Below are positions 25,248 through 33,349 of a stretch of DNA of 64,000 nucleotides, in pieces (the stretch's first letter is position 1; each line of letters opens with the position of its first letter). The notes beneath the pieces were generated by a model. The model was not told the origin of the DNA and made no database searches. It saw only the letters and a list, made by a program, of their open reading frames with translations. The stretch comes from Limnohabitans sp. Jir61 (GTDB taxonomy: Bacteria; Pseudomonadota; Gammaproteobacteria; Burkholderiales; Burkholderiaceae_C), in assembly GCF_003063545.1 (NCBI RefSeq), contig NZ_NESD01000004.1:186001-250000 (forward strand). Direction: 5' to 3'. Made by a program: the position numbers and the translations under genes.

Positions 25248-25254
25248 AACTTGT

Positions 25255-25283
25255 CTCCTTGAGTGATATGTAAGCCCAAGGAG
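25255..25283 (-). promoter_or_regulatory. Hairpin covering the ribosome-binding site of the 2Fe-2S subunit gene
   Basis: On the minus strand CTCCTTG (25283-25277) can pair with CAAGGAG (25261-25255), a perfect 7-bp stem with a 15-base loop. The right arm contains the Shine-Dalgarno AAGGAG, seven bases before the ATG at 25247. Pairing would block translation. Confidence 0.5.
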
Positions 25284-25394
25284 ATTCGCAACTCAGGCTT
25301 ATTGACGTAAAGCGTTAATCACTTTATAGAAAATCAAGAAATTGCGCATTGATGAAAACGCAAAGTCTGGCATGTTGGCGACACATACCACCCA

Positions 25395-26294
25395 TTATTC
25401 TGGGAAGCGATACAGCAATTGAGGATTTCTGACCAGCAAACCGTCTAACAAAGATTTGGTGGGAGCGATTTTCATGAGCGCATCGACCAATTCACCATCA
25501 TCTGGAATGTGTGTGTGATTGGGGTGCGGCCAATCCAAGCCCCATAAACATTGCTCAGGGAAACACTCAACCAGCCGCGCAGCAAGTTGCGTTCCCATCG
25601 GGTAACCACTGCCAGCGCGAGAGGTGGCCTCTATTCGGTCAATGCCACTGACTTTGACATAAACCTTGGGGTGATCAAGTAACCTCATCAATGCCTGAAA
25701 GTCTTCATGCGACTCTCCCTTGGTGGCATCTACGCGACCCATGTGATCAATTACTACAGGAACAGCACTTTGCAGCAACTGCTGGCCCACACTATGAATC
25801 AACGCACTTTCAAAGTGCACTTGCAAATGCATGCCCACCGCAGCCAAACGAGGAGTTAGCTTAATCACATCTCGAACATCATGCCCGCCATCAAGATGGG
25901 CCATGAAGTTAAAGCGAACAGCACGAAAGCCACGACTCGCTAATCGTTGTAACTCTTGGTCTGAAACATCTACCTTGGTCAAGGCAACACCTAGGTAGTC
26001 ACCGCCGCCAGCGGCAATTGCATCTTCAACCACAGAGTTGTCGTTGCCATGAATCATTGATTGAACTATGACGCAACGCCGAATGCCCAGTTTCTTATGC
26101 AAAGCAAACAATTTTTCTTTGGGCGCTTCAGCTGGCGTATTTTTGCGCAGCGGCGAATATGCAAAGCGCGATCTCGGGCCAAACACATGGACATGGCTGT
26201 CACATGTATTTAAGGGCAAGATCAAACAGGGCTGCGTTGGTTCATCCAAAAATGTTTGAACAACAGTTTCATTGGCTATGAGAGTCATGTTCAC
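25395..26294 (-). CDS. LigI-like amidohydrolase (2-pyrone-4,6-dicarboxylate lactonase family)
   Basis: A 299-residue TIM-barrel hydrolase with the pattern of 2-pyrone-4,6-dicarboxylate hydrolase: DSHVHVFGPRSRFAYSP near residue 32, VIVQSMIHGNDNS, GFRAVRFNFM, VVIDHMGRVDA, GLDWPHPNHTHIPDDGE and a final PTKSLLDGLLVRNPQLLY. The family opens lactones in protocatechuate and gallate meta-cleavage and related routes. It is the last gene of the SDR-to-lactonase operon and overlaps the CoA-transferase B gene by four bases. The 147-base gap on its left holds the promoter of the next molybdenum hydroxylase operon. Confidence 0.87.
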   Translation of the reverse strand: MNMTLIANETVVQTFLDEPTQPCLILPLNTCDSHVHVFGPRSRFAYSPLRKNTPAEAPKEKLFALHKKLGIRRCVIVQSMIHGNDNSVVEDAIAAGGGDYLGVALTKVDVSDQELQRLASRGFRAVRFNFMAHLDGGHDVRDVIKLTPRLAAVGMHLQVHFESALIHSVGQQLLQSAVPVVIDHMGRVDATKGESHEDFQALMRLLDHPKVYVKVSGIDRIEATSRAGSGYPMGTQLAARLVECFPEQCLWGLDWPHPNHTHIPDDGELVDALMKIAPTKSLLDGLLVRNPQLLYRFPE

Positions 26295-26947
26295 ACTCGC
26301 TCATGGACATGTATTGGCAAACCTATGAGCGTCGAAAGACTTGCCACATCAAGGCCTTCCACAAGATCAATCAACGTCAAACCTCCTGAGCCGCAAGACA
26401 GAGTCGCCAAATCTGAATAGATACGGCTCACGCATGCAACACCGGTCAAAGGATAAGTACAAGTAGCAACCAGCTTGCTATCCCCAGTCTTGGTCATTAA
26501 ATCCATCATGACCCAAGTCTGTTTGGCGCCAACGGCCAAATCCATCGCACCGCCAACTGCTGGGATTGCCCCCTTCTCCCCCGTGCTCCAATTAGCCAAG
26601 TCGCCTGTGGCTGAAACCTGAAAGGCGCCCAAGACACAGATGTCTAAATGGCCGCCGCGCATCATCGCAAAACTGTCTGCATGGTGAAAAAATGCACCAC
26701 CGTTTAACAAGGTCACCGGTTGTTTCCCGGCATTGATCAAATCAAAATCTTCATCTCCAGAAGCAGGGGCTGGCCCCATGCCCAAGATGCCGTTTTCACT
26801 CTGCAAAATGACTTCGCGCTCCTTCGGAATGAAGTTCGCGACGAGTGTGGGTTGACCTATGCCCAAATTGACATAAGCACCCTCAGGAATATCCATTGCC
26901 ACACGGCGTGCCAATTCTTCTTTGCTTCGACGCTTGATTGCACTCAT
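26291..26947 (-). CDS. 3-oxoacid CoA-transferase, subunit B
   Basis: A 218-residue subunit of a family I CoA-transferase. It begins with KEELARRVAMDIPEGAYVNLGIGQP and contains the catalytic glutamate in SENGILGMGP and VGGAMDLAVGAK. The subunits move CoA from succinyl-CoA to a 3-oxoacid such as 3-oxoadipate or acetoacetate. It lies eight bases downstream of subunit A. The setting with a lactonase and a CMD-family protein suggests an aromatic-derived keto acid as substrate, but this is inference. Confidence 0.92.
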   Translation of the reverse strand: MSAIKRRSKEELARRVAMDIPEGAYVNLGIGQPTLVANFIPKEREVILQSENGILGMGPAPASGDEDFDLINAGKQPVTLLNGGAFFHHADSFAMMRGGHLDICVLGAFQVSATGDLANWSTGEKGAIPAVGGAMDLAVGAKQTWVMMDLMTKTGDSKLVATCTYPLTGVACVSRIYSDLATLSCGSGGLTLIDLVEGLDVASLSTLIGLPIHVHERV

Positions 26948-26955
26948 ATATTTCC

Positions 26956-27672
26956 TTAGACAGCTTTCTTAAAGCCGCCACCCAACGTCGCTTTATGCTC
27001 GATTCGAACGACATGACTGACAAATATGCCCGGCGTCACAACCGCCTCTGGGTCAAGTTGGCCGAGTTCAACAATTTCGTGAACAGAGGCAACCGTTCGC
27101 TTGGCGGCCATGGCCATGATGGGGCCGAAATTACGCGCTGCTTTTCTATAAATTAAATTGCCCCAACGGTCTCCCGCTTCAGCTTTGATGAGTGCCAAAT
27201 CACCATGGATGGGGTATTCCAAAACATGATGTTTCCCATCAATCAATCGCGTTTCTTTTGCACTGCCGTCAGCATTCAATGCCATTTCCGTGCCGTAACC
27301 CGTTGGCGTAAAGAAAGCCCCGACACCGGCACCTGCGGCACGGATACGCTCGGCCAAGTTACCTTGAGGCACCAGCTCAAGTTCGATCTTTTTGCTGCGA
27401 TACAAAGCATCAAACACATGCGAATCAGCTTGCCGTGGAAAACTACAAATAATTTTCCTGACGCGACCCGTATTCAACAATGCCGCCAACCCTGTATCGC
27501 CATTGCCTGCGTTGTTGTTCACCACGGTGAGGTCACGTGCGCCGTGATCGATCAACCCCTGAATCAGCTCGTTAGGAATACCCGCTGTACCAAATCCACC
27601 GATCAAAACAGTCGATCCATCCTGCACGCCATTGAGCGCGATCGACACCGAATCTGCAATTTTATTAATCAT
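26956..27672 (-). CDS. 3-oxoacid CoA-transferase, subunit A
   Basis: A 238-residue alpha subunit with the family blocks GSTVLIGGFGTAGIPNELI, VVNNNAGNGDTGLAALL, VPQGNLAERIRAAGAGVGAFFTPTG and YRKAARNFGPIMA. It contains the CoA-binding GGFG segment and forms the enzyme with subunit B. The length equals that of PcaI/ScoA proteins. It starts eight bases after the preceding small gene of the operon. Confidence 0.93.
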   Translation of the reverse strand: MINKIADSVSIALNGVQDGSTVLIGGFGTAGIPNELIQGLIDHGARDLTVVNNNAGNGDTGLAALLNTGRVRKIICSFPRQADSHVFDALYRSKKIELELVPQGNLAERIRAAGAGVGAFFTPTGYGTEMALNADGSAKETRLIDGKHHVLEYPIHGDLALIKAEAGDRWGNLIYRKAARNFGPIMAMAAKRTVASVHEIVELGQLDPEAVVTPGIFVSHVVRIEHKATLGGGFKKAV

Positions 27673-27680
27673 TAAATAGC

Positions 27681-28178
27681 CTATGCATGCCGAACAAAAA
27701 GTGTACGCGTTGTATTAAAAAACATAGGGCGAATCCGAGAACTCCACGCAGTGTGGCGAATGGATAGCCATGCTTCACTCTCCATCACCGCAGGTGAAAC
27801 CAAGTCATAGCAAGCAATGTATCGCGGGCCGCCGCTCAAACGAATCAATCGCTTGGCGCTGATGGCCCCAGGGACTTTCGCTAAACCTGGCAAATGCTCT
27901 GTGTCATACCAAGCGTTAAATTCCTCATCATTTGCTTCGGATACATCTGTTTCAACGACGTAATGAAAACCGCCGAGCTCTTGGTGGCTTGCACCATTCA
28001 AATGACTTAACAACTTGAGCTCAGTGCACTCACTGAATACGGGCTTGACGCCTTCGAAATAGCAACGCCAAGCTTCTGCATTAACGGATTTCCACCAAGT
28101 CAGAGGTTTTGCATTTAAATCTGTATCGATTTGTACAGGTTGATCGTCAGAACAAGTGAGTAAGTAAACCGCAGACAT
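27681..28178 (-). CDS. Small protein with dimeric alpha/beta-barrel-like (EthD/DUF4286-like) region
   Basis: A 165-residue cytoplasmic protein that I recognise only in part. The segment EFNAWYDTEHLPGLAKVPGAISAKRL is typical of ferredoxin-like dimeric alpha/beta-barrel proteins, in which the tyrosine, histidine and aspartate/glutamate often line a small-molecule pocket. No signal peptide or membrane segment is seen. I chose ATG 28178, ten bases after the previous stop, over an upstream ATG at 28199 that overlaps the preceding gene. Its place between a CMD-family protein and CoA-transferase genes suggests a pathway isomerase or a ring-opened-product-binding role; this is inference. Confidence 0.65.
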   Translation of the reverse strand: MSAVYLLTCSDDQPVQIDTDLNAKPLTWWKSVNAEAWRCYFEGVKPVFSECTELKLLSHLNGASHQELGGFHYVVETDVSEANDEEFNAWYDTEHLPGLAKVPGAISAKRLIRLSGGPRYIACYDLVSPAVMESEAWLSIRHTAWSSRIRPMFFNTTRTLFVRHA

Positions 28179-28188
28179 CGAAATCCAA

Positions 28189-28716
28189 TCAATGAACAAT
28201 ATTGAGTGCTATCAAAAAACGAGAAACCATGTTGTATGCAGCAACGGTAGCGACAAGCTCCACCACAAGACTTGCATCGTATTGGCGAGTGACTTCAGCC
28301 ATCACATCCGATGGCACTTCAATGTCACGCGTCATGTGATCAGTCATCTTGAGAATTAACTTTTCTTGTGGGCTGAAACGATCTGAAAGCTCAAGTTGCT
28401 TGATGTCATCAATTTTTTCTTGTGCAACGCCTGCCTTTAGAGCGTGCGGGATGTGTGCTTCAAATTCAAAACTAGCCTTGTTAAGCACTGCTACACGCAA
28501 AATCATTAACTCGCGTAAATTCGCAGGGACTGCGGTTCGATTGCGCACGGCCGTCAACATGCTTTCCCAGCCTTTTGCTATGGGTGCACTGTTGAGTAGC
28601 ACTTGGTAAAGCAGCGAAATGCGGCCACGCTCTTGAAGGATGCGGGCTTCGATGTCCTTCAGTTCAGGCCTAGTTCCTTGAACAACCAAAGGAACACGGA
28701 TGTGATCGGAACTCAT
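28189..28716 (-). CDS. Carboxymuconolactone decarboxylase family protein
   Basis: A 175-residue all-helical protein of the CMD/AhpD superfamily (LYQVLLNSAPIAKGWESML, NRTAVPANLRELMILRVAVL, EFEAHIPHALKAGV). The AhpD redox CxxC is absent and ExxxH residues are kept, as in the decarboxylase-like branch that acts on gamma-carboxymucono-lactones. It overlaps the upstream TctC stop by four bases. With the LigI-like lactonase and CoA-transferase of the same operon it suggests processing of a carboxylated lactone. Confidence 0.87.
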   Translation of the reverse strand: MSSDHIRVPLVVQGTRPELKDIEARILQERGRISLLYQVLLNSAPIAKGWESMLTAVRNRTAVPANLRELMILRVAVLNKASFEFEAHIPHALKAGVAQEKIDDIKQLELSDRFSPQEKLILKMTDHMTRDIEVPSDVMAEVTRQYDASLVVELVATVAAYNMVSRFLIALNIVH

Positions 28717-29678
28717 TCGTCACCCGTGATGTTGCGCGATTTGATGAGCTGCGCCCATTTATCCGTATCTACCTTAAGCATTACACCCAACTCCTCAGGC
28801 GAAGACGATTTAGGCTCAGCCCCCGACTGCGTCATTTTTGCGTTGGCCACTGGATCTGCCACAGCTTGTTGCACTGCTTTGTTCAAAGCTTTCAGTACTT
28901 CGGGAGACGTCTTGGCGGAGGCAAACAGTCCGTACCAATTGTTGGTATCAACTGACTTAAAGCCCTGTTCTTCAAATGTTTTGACATCCGGCAGGAGTGG
29001 ATGGCGCTTGGCCGATGCCATGCCCAAAGCCTTCAAGCGCCCCCCTTTAAGTTGCGCCATCACCGCTGGCACATCTGCAAAAAAACCAGCCACTTGACCA
29101 CCCAACAAATCATTCAATGCAGGTGCCATTCCGTTGTACGGCACATGCAATAGGTCAACCCCTGTCGATTGCTCCAACTGCAAGAGTGCCAGATGCGGAA
29201 TGCTGCCTTTGCCTGATGAGCCAATCGGCACTGGGTCTTTTTTAGATCTTGCCACCGCCATGAACTCAGCAGCATCCTTTGATGCATGATTCACATTGGC
29301 TACAAAAACCTCGTTGTTATTGGCTACTAATGAAACTGGAACAAAGTCTTTTTGCATGTTGTAAGACAGCTTGGGATACAAAGCCGGATTGATGGCAGCA
29401 GCACCCACACTGGTTAGCCACAAGGTGCTGCCGTCAGCTTCTGCCTTGAGCACCTCGTTCGCGCCAATAGCCCCGCTGGCTCCGGGCTTGTTTTCAACGA
29501 TGACCGTACGACCTAAGCTCCGCCCCAATGGTTCAGAAATCGTGCGCGCCATTGCATCCACGGGGCCACCCGGTGCAAAAGCCACAATGATTCGCACAGG
29601 TTTATTGGATGATTGTCCAAGAGCCCAAGTGCTTGCGAACAAGGCACAAATCGCCAAAAGTAGTGATCTTTTTTTCAT
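28713..29678 (-). CDS. Tripartite tricarboxylate transporter (Bug/TctC) substrate-binding protein
   Basis: A 321-residue periplasmic binding protein with signal peptide (LLLAICALFASTWALG) and Bug signatures (KPVRIIVAFAPGGPVDAMAR, VENKPGASGAIGANEVL, HVPYNGMAPALNDLLGGQVA). It is the second gene of the seven-gene catabolic operon, 22 bases after the SDR gene, so it is a good candidate for binding the substrate of that pathway. The family binds carboxylated compounds. No TctA/TctB genes are found nearby. Confidence 0.93.
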   Translation of the reverse strand: MKKRSLLLAICALFASTWALGQSSNKPVRIIVAFAPGGPVDAMARTISEPLGRSLGRTVIVENKPGASGAIGANEVLKAEADGSTLWLTSVGAAAINPALYPKLSYNMQKDFVPVSLVANNNEVFVANVNHASKDAAEFMAVARSKKDPVPIGSSGKGSIPHLALLQLEQSTGVDLLHVPYNGMAPALNDLLGGQVAGFFADVPAVMAQLKGGRLKALGMASAKRHPLLPDVKTFEEQGFKSVDTNNWYGLFASAKTSPEVLKALNKAVQQAVADPVANAKMTQSGAEPKSSSPEELGVMLKVDTDKWAQLIKSRNITGDE

Positions 29679-29700
29679 AGTTTGTCTCCGCTGAATTTAT

Positions 29701-30498
29701 TTAATCACACCGCGCGGTCATACCGCCGTCCACCACGATTTCAGTGCCAGTGATGAATCGGGCTTCATCACTTGCCAAGAAAAGTACTGCATTCGCAGTA
29801 TCTCGACCGTCTCCCATAAAACCAAGGGGAATACGCTTAACACGTGAAGCAAGCAATGCATCCACATCACCCCCCGTCCGCTGTTTGGCCAAACGCACTT
29901 CAACCATGGGCGTGTGCAACTGGCCTGGTACTACTGTGTTCACACGGATGCCCATGGGTGCATGTTGCACAGCCACGACTTTAGACAATTGAATGACGCC
30001 CGCCTTGGTCGCAGCATAGGCAACTTGAGCACTCCCCGTCCATCGCGTACCTGAAGTGGAAGCCACATTGACAATTGCCCCACTTTGCTTCGCAATCATG
30101 GTGGGCAATACATATTTGCAAGTCAAGAAAACACTCTTCAAATTTACATTGATTTGAGAATCCCAAACGTCTTCACTCATTTCCACAGGCCCACCTGCAG
30201 CAGAGCCCCCCACGTTGTTGATCAGGATGTCAATCGTGCCAAACTGATCCAAGCAAGCTTGCACCATCTCCTGAATACTCTGCGAGTTGGTGACATCACA
30301 TGCATAGGCTTGAATCGAACGACTGTCATCACCCGCAAGCGCCAGCGTCTCTGCTAAGCGCTCGGGGTCACGGTCCACAGCAAACACCTTTGCGCCTTCT
30401 TGCGCCAAGCGCACAGCTATTGCACGACCATTACCCCATCCGGATCCGACACATCCCGCGCCCGTGACGATGGCGACTTTTGAATTGAAACGAGTCAT
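29701..30498 (-). CDS. Short-chain dehydrogenase/reductase (SDR)
   Basis: A 265-residue classical SDR. The cofactor motif is TGAGCVGSGWGNGRAIA (an extended TGxxxGxG with four extra residues), followed by NNVGG, the catalytic serine in VASTSGT, and YAATK with the active-site tyrosine and lysine. The C-terminal FITGTEIVVDGG is standard. It would oxidise an alcohol or reduce a ketone with NAD(P). It is the first gene of the operon facing the LysR regulator. Confidence 0.92.
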   Translation of the reverse strand: MTRFNSKVAIVTGAGCVGSGWGNGRAIAVRLAQEGAKVFAVDRDPERLAETLALAGDDSRSIQAYACDVTNSQSIQEMVQACLDQFGTIDILINNVGGSAAGGPVEMSEDVWDSQINVNLKSVFLTCKYVLPTMIAKQSGAIVNVASTSGTRWTGSAQVAYAATKAGVIQLSKVVAVQHAPMGIRVNTVVPGQLHTPMVEVRLAKQRTGGDVDALLASRVKRIPLGFMGDGRDTANAVLFLASDEARFITGTEIVVDGGMTARCD

Positions 30499-30560
30499 GA
30501 ATTCCCAAGAAAAAAGTTGTATGAGTCAAGTGTGTTGCATTTACTCATAAAGTTAAACTA

Positions 30561-30595
30561 CATAGCTTCTATATCAGATATATCTTTTAGCTATG
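30561..30595. promoter_or_regulatory. Nested palindrome at the LysR start (putative LysR box)
   Basis: The inner TATATCAGATATA (30570-30582) is a perfect dyad and fits the T-N11-A LysR consensus. An outer inverted repeat CATAGCT (30561-30567)/AGCTATG (30589-30595) encloses it and includes the start codon of the regulator. It lies between the divergent SDR and LysR genes, as expected for autoregulation. Confidence 0.6.
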
Positions 30596-31489
30596 GATCT
30601 TAAGCAGTTGGAATATTTCGTCACGGTGGTAGAACGCGGCAGCTTCAGCAAAGCGGCCATTTCACTTAACTTAGCGCAGCCCAGCTTAAGTCGTCAAATC
30701 GCACTACTGGAAGCCGAGCTTGGGCACCGTCTTTTAGAACGCACAGGGCGCGGCGTTTCCATCACAGAAGCGGGCGCCGCCCTGCTGTCGCACGCCAAAG
30801 TCATGCTGAATTCAGCCGAACAAGCTAAATTTCAAATCAAAGAAATGCGAAATGACCCGACTGGCAAAGTCGTGGTCGGGCTGCCCCATCGGTTAGCCAT
30901 GGAATTATGTGTGCCTCTGATCAAGCATTTTCGAAAGAAACTGCCCAATGCACTGATTTCTGTCGTAGAGGGATTGAGCTTGTCATTGAGAGATAGTCTG
31001 ATCAATGGACGTATTGATGTTGGTTTGTTGTTTGATCCACCAACCACGCCTCTGCTGAAGTATGAAACGTTGCTGCGAGAGCGCTTGATTTTGGTCGCTC
31101 CAAGCGCGACCAAGCTGCCCAAACAAGTCAGTCTTCAGATGCTCAAAGAGTTTCCTATGGTCCTACCCAGTAGCCCTAATCCAATTCGAAACCTTGTAGA
31201 TGCTGTTTTACTACCGAGAAAAATTGACTTGAATATCGTGGCTGAAGTTGGTGCTGTGCATTCAGCTCTCGCACTCGTAGAAACATCAATGGCATGCTCA
31301 ATCCTTCCGGAAGGAGCACTTCATCTCAGTAGCAAGAGCCGAAATGTCACCTTTGCACCCATTGGCCCACCTGCCATGTGGAACCAATTGATATTGGCAA
31401 TTCCTGCTGCTCGCCCAATCAATCGCTTGACGCTAGAAACCATCCAACTATTGCGAGAACTTGACTTAGGTATGCCAAATCAAAACTGA
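30593..31489 (+). CDS. LysR-type transcriptional regulator
   Basis: A 298-residue regulator. The winged helix-turn-helix is at residues 1-60 (LEYFVTVVERGSFSKAAISLNLAQPSLSRQI) and the effector-binding domain at about 90-290 (KVVVGLPHRLAMELC, DVGLLFDPP). It is divergent from the SDR-to-lactonase operon, which it most likely controls in response to a pathway intermediate. No Shine-Dalgarno sequence precedes the ATG, and the start codon lies inside the outer palindrome, so the message may be leaderless or the gene tightly self-repressed. Confidence 0.94.
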   Translation: MDLKQLEYFVTVVERGSFSKAAISLNLAQPSLSRQIALLEAELGHRLLERTGRGVSITEAGAALLSHAKVMLNSAEQAKFQIKEMRNDPTGKVVVGLPHRLAMELCVPLIKHFRKKLPNALISVVEGLSLSLRDSLINGRIDVGLLFDPPTTPLLKYETLLRERLILVAPSATKLPKQVSLQMLKEFPMVLPSSPNPIRNLVDAVLLPRKIDLNIVAEVGAVHSALALVETSMACSILPEGALHLSSKSRNVTFAPIGPPAMWNQLILAIPAARPINRLTLETIQLLRELDLGMPNQN

Positions 31490-31496
31490 AAAGTAT

Positions 31497-32696
31497 TTAC
31501 CGTGATTGAGCAATTAACCTCAATTCCCAGGGAATGATGACTTTTGAAAAAATCACCGGATCAGTCCAGCCCTTAGGCTCTCGCCCTAAATGTCCACCCA
31601 ATGGATTGATCCAAGACTCTTTGGGAACGTCGCCCGAGCGCATCAAAAGTTCGATATCTGAAATAGGCACTTGCGTGTCTCTCACGCCCGTCACCACCAA
31701 CATAGGCGTTGTGGGCTTGCTCAATAAATTTTGAGCTTTCAACGACATGGCGGGCATCAAGCGCGCCAAGTCATCCACAGTATGGGCGCCTTCAAACACA
31801 TTGATGAAAGCTGGCGCTAAGTCAAACAAATACTCTCGATTTCCCATTGTGCCTTCACGCAAAAACTTCTCAGAGAAGAACTCATCCACAGGTGGAGATT
31901 GAGCAACAGAACCAAGCAACCGTTCTTTTTCCGTGATGGCCAATTTTGCAGCCCAATAACCACCAAAGCTCACACCCGATACAACAATTCGTTTTGAGTC
32001 AACGCGAGGATGTGCATTCAAATAATCCAACACTTTGGAAAACATGCGCTCCGCATTCGCACTCACCTTGATAGGCGCCTGCCCCGTACCAGGACTATCC
32101 ACGGCAAGGAAACCTACACCTTGCGAAAGAATTTGTTCATAGCTGTCCGCCACGGTTTCTTTGCGACTATCCAAACCACTGATTGCCAAAATCATGGGGA
32201 ACTTTTGCCCTGATGCGCCTGAAGGAAAGCGTAAATAACCCGTGATCGTTTTTCCTTCAAACGGAATCTTTACCACCTCCATTGGCGGATTCATAGCCTC
32301 TGCGTATTTCAGATACGCTTTGACTGCATCGTCATAGGCAAGTTGTTTACCTTTGCTATTCGGCACAGGCCACTGGGCAAAGTAATACAGACGCCAAGCT
32401 TTTTTATAAAAAACGGCTGCCTCTTGAGGCGTTGCCGACTTACGGCCCTGAGCCATGTAATTTTCAGCGACTTGGCTCCAACCTTTGGCCCATTCATCAC
32501 GGTCGCGTGTATGAATCAAACTCAATGCTTGTGCCACATCTTTGGGGTCAAGACCACCAAGAGGATAAGCGCCACGTTGCGCGCGCGCCATCGACTCGGC
32601 TTTGATTTCGTCGATGGTTCTCTCTGTCAGCTGCGCTTGCGCCGTCACACTAAGAACGGTCAATGCAAATGATATGGCGGTTAAAAATTTTCGCAT
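31497..32696 (-). CDS. Secreted alpha/beta hydrolase (2,6-dihydroxypseudooxynicotine-hydrolase/FrsA-like)
   Basis: A 399-residue alpha/beta hydrolase with a signal peptide (FLTAISFALTVLSVTAQA). An N-terminal helical region up to about residue 140 precedes the hydrolase core. The core has MILAISGLDSRKE, LAVDSPGTGQAP and the nucleophile elbow GVSFGGY; acid and histidine are expected in TGVRDTQV and GGHLG. The GLDSxKE block is typical of the family containing the nicotine-pathway C-C hydrolase. I chose ATG 32696, which has GGGGAG at the right distance, over ATG 32708. It lies next to molybdenum hydroxylase genes; seven bases separate it from the convergent lysR. Confidence 0.78.
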   Translation of the reverse strand: MRKFLTAISFALTVLSVTAQAQLTERTIDEIKAESMARAQRGAYPLGGLDPKDVAQALSLIHTRDRDEWAKGWSQVAENYMAQGRKSATPQEAAVFYKKAWRLYYFAQWPVPNSKGKQLAYDDAVKAYLKYAEAMNPPMEVVKIPFEGKTITGYLRFPSGASGQKFPMILAISGLDSRKETVADSYEQILSQGVGFLAVDSPGTGQAPIKVSANAERMFSKVLDYLNAHPRVDSKRIVVSGVSFGGYWAAKLAITEKERLLGSVAQSPPVDEFFSEKFLREGTMGNREYLFDLAPAFINVFEGAHTVDDLARLMPAMSLKAQNLLSKPTTPMLVVTGVRDTQVPISDIELLMRSGDVPKESWINPLGGHLGREPKGWTDPVIFSKVIIPWELRLIAQSR

Positions 32697-32891
32697 CGCG
32701 CTCCCCATTAGGTTGAATTAGTCTGCACCTTATCCAAGTCAAGCTCGAATAGCTAGGGGTAAATCCCGCCAATGCGAGAAAAAACTGACACCTAGGTGTC
32801 ACGTCTTTATCTTTGTTTAGCTGTAGCTCAGGTGACTCCATTCGCTGGCCACGACCGATACGATGATCACACCAATTTGCAGGAGCAACGC

Positions 32892-33347
32892 ATGGTTCAG
32901 TTCAAACTCAATGGCCAAACAGTCCGAAGTAACGTCTCACACGCAACGCCACTTTTGAACGTCTTAGCGAACGATTTTCAAATCAATGGCTGCAAGTTTG
33001 GTTGCGGAAAAGCCCAGTGCAGCGCTTGTTTGGTGCTGATCGATGGCAACCCCGTCAAATCATGTGTGGCGCCCGTCTCCGCAGTCGCTGGACGAGACGT
33101 CATCACACTGGTTGGAATGAAAAATGGCGATCAACCCAGCCTTTTACAACAAGCGTTCATCGACGAACAGGCAGCTCAATGCGGCTACTGCACCTCAGGC
33201 ATGATCATTCAAGCTCAAGCCCTGCTTGATCGCAATCCCAGTCCGACTGATTCGGAGGTCCGTACTGCGCTCGATGGCAATTTATGCCGATGCGGCGCAC
33301 ACAATCGCATTGTTCGTGCAGTGCTTCGTGCCGCGAAGGAGTTGTGA
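32892..33347 (+). CDS. 2Fe-2S subunit of a molybdenum hydroxylase
   Basis: A 151-residue small subunit with the plant-type cluster site (CKFGCGKAQCSACLVLIDG, then SC) and the second site (CGYCTSGM, LCRCGAHNRI). The usual CGAC is CSAC here. ATG 32892 has AGGAG six bases upstream and was chosen over an in-frame ATG at 32796. It partners the frameshifted large subunit, which starts three bases after its stop. The sequence itself is intact. The 195 bases upstream hold the divergent promoters with the hydrolase gene. Confidence 0.9.
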   Translation: MVQFKLNGQTVRSNVSHATPLLNVLANDFQINGCKFGCGKAQCSACLVLIDGNPVKSCVAPVSAVAGRDVITLVGMKNGDQPSLLQQAFIDEQAAQCGYCTSGMIIQAQALLDRNPSPTDSEVRTALDGNLCRCGAHNRIVRAVLRAAKEL

Positions 33348-33349
33348 TC

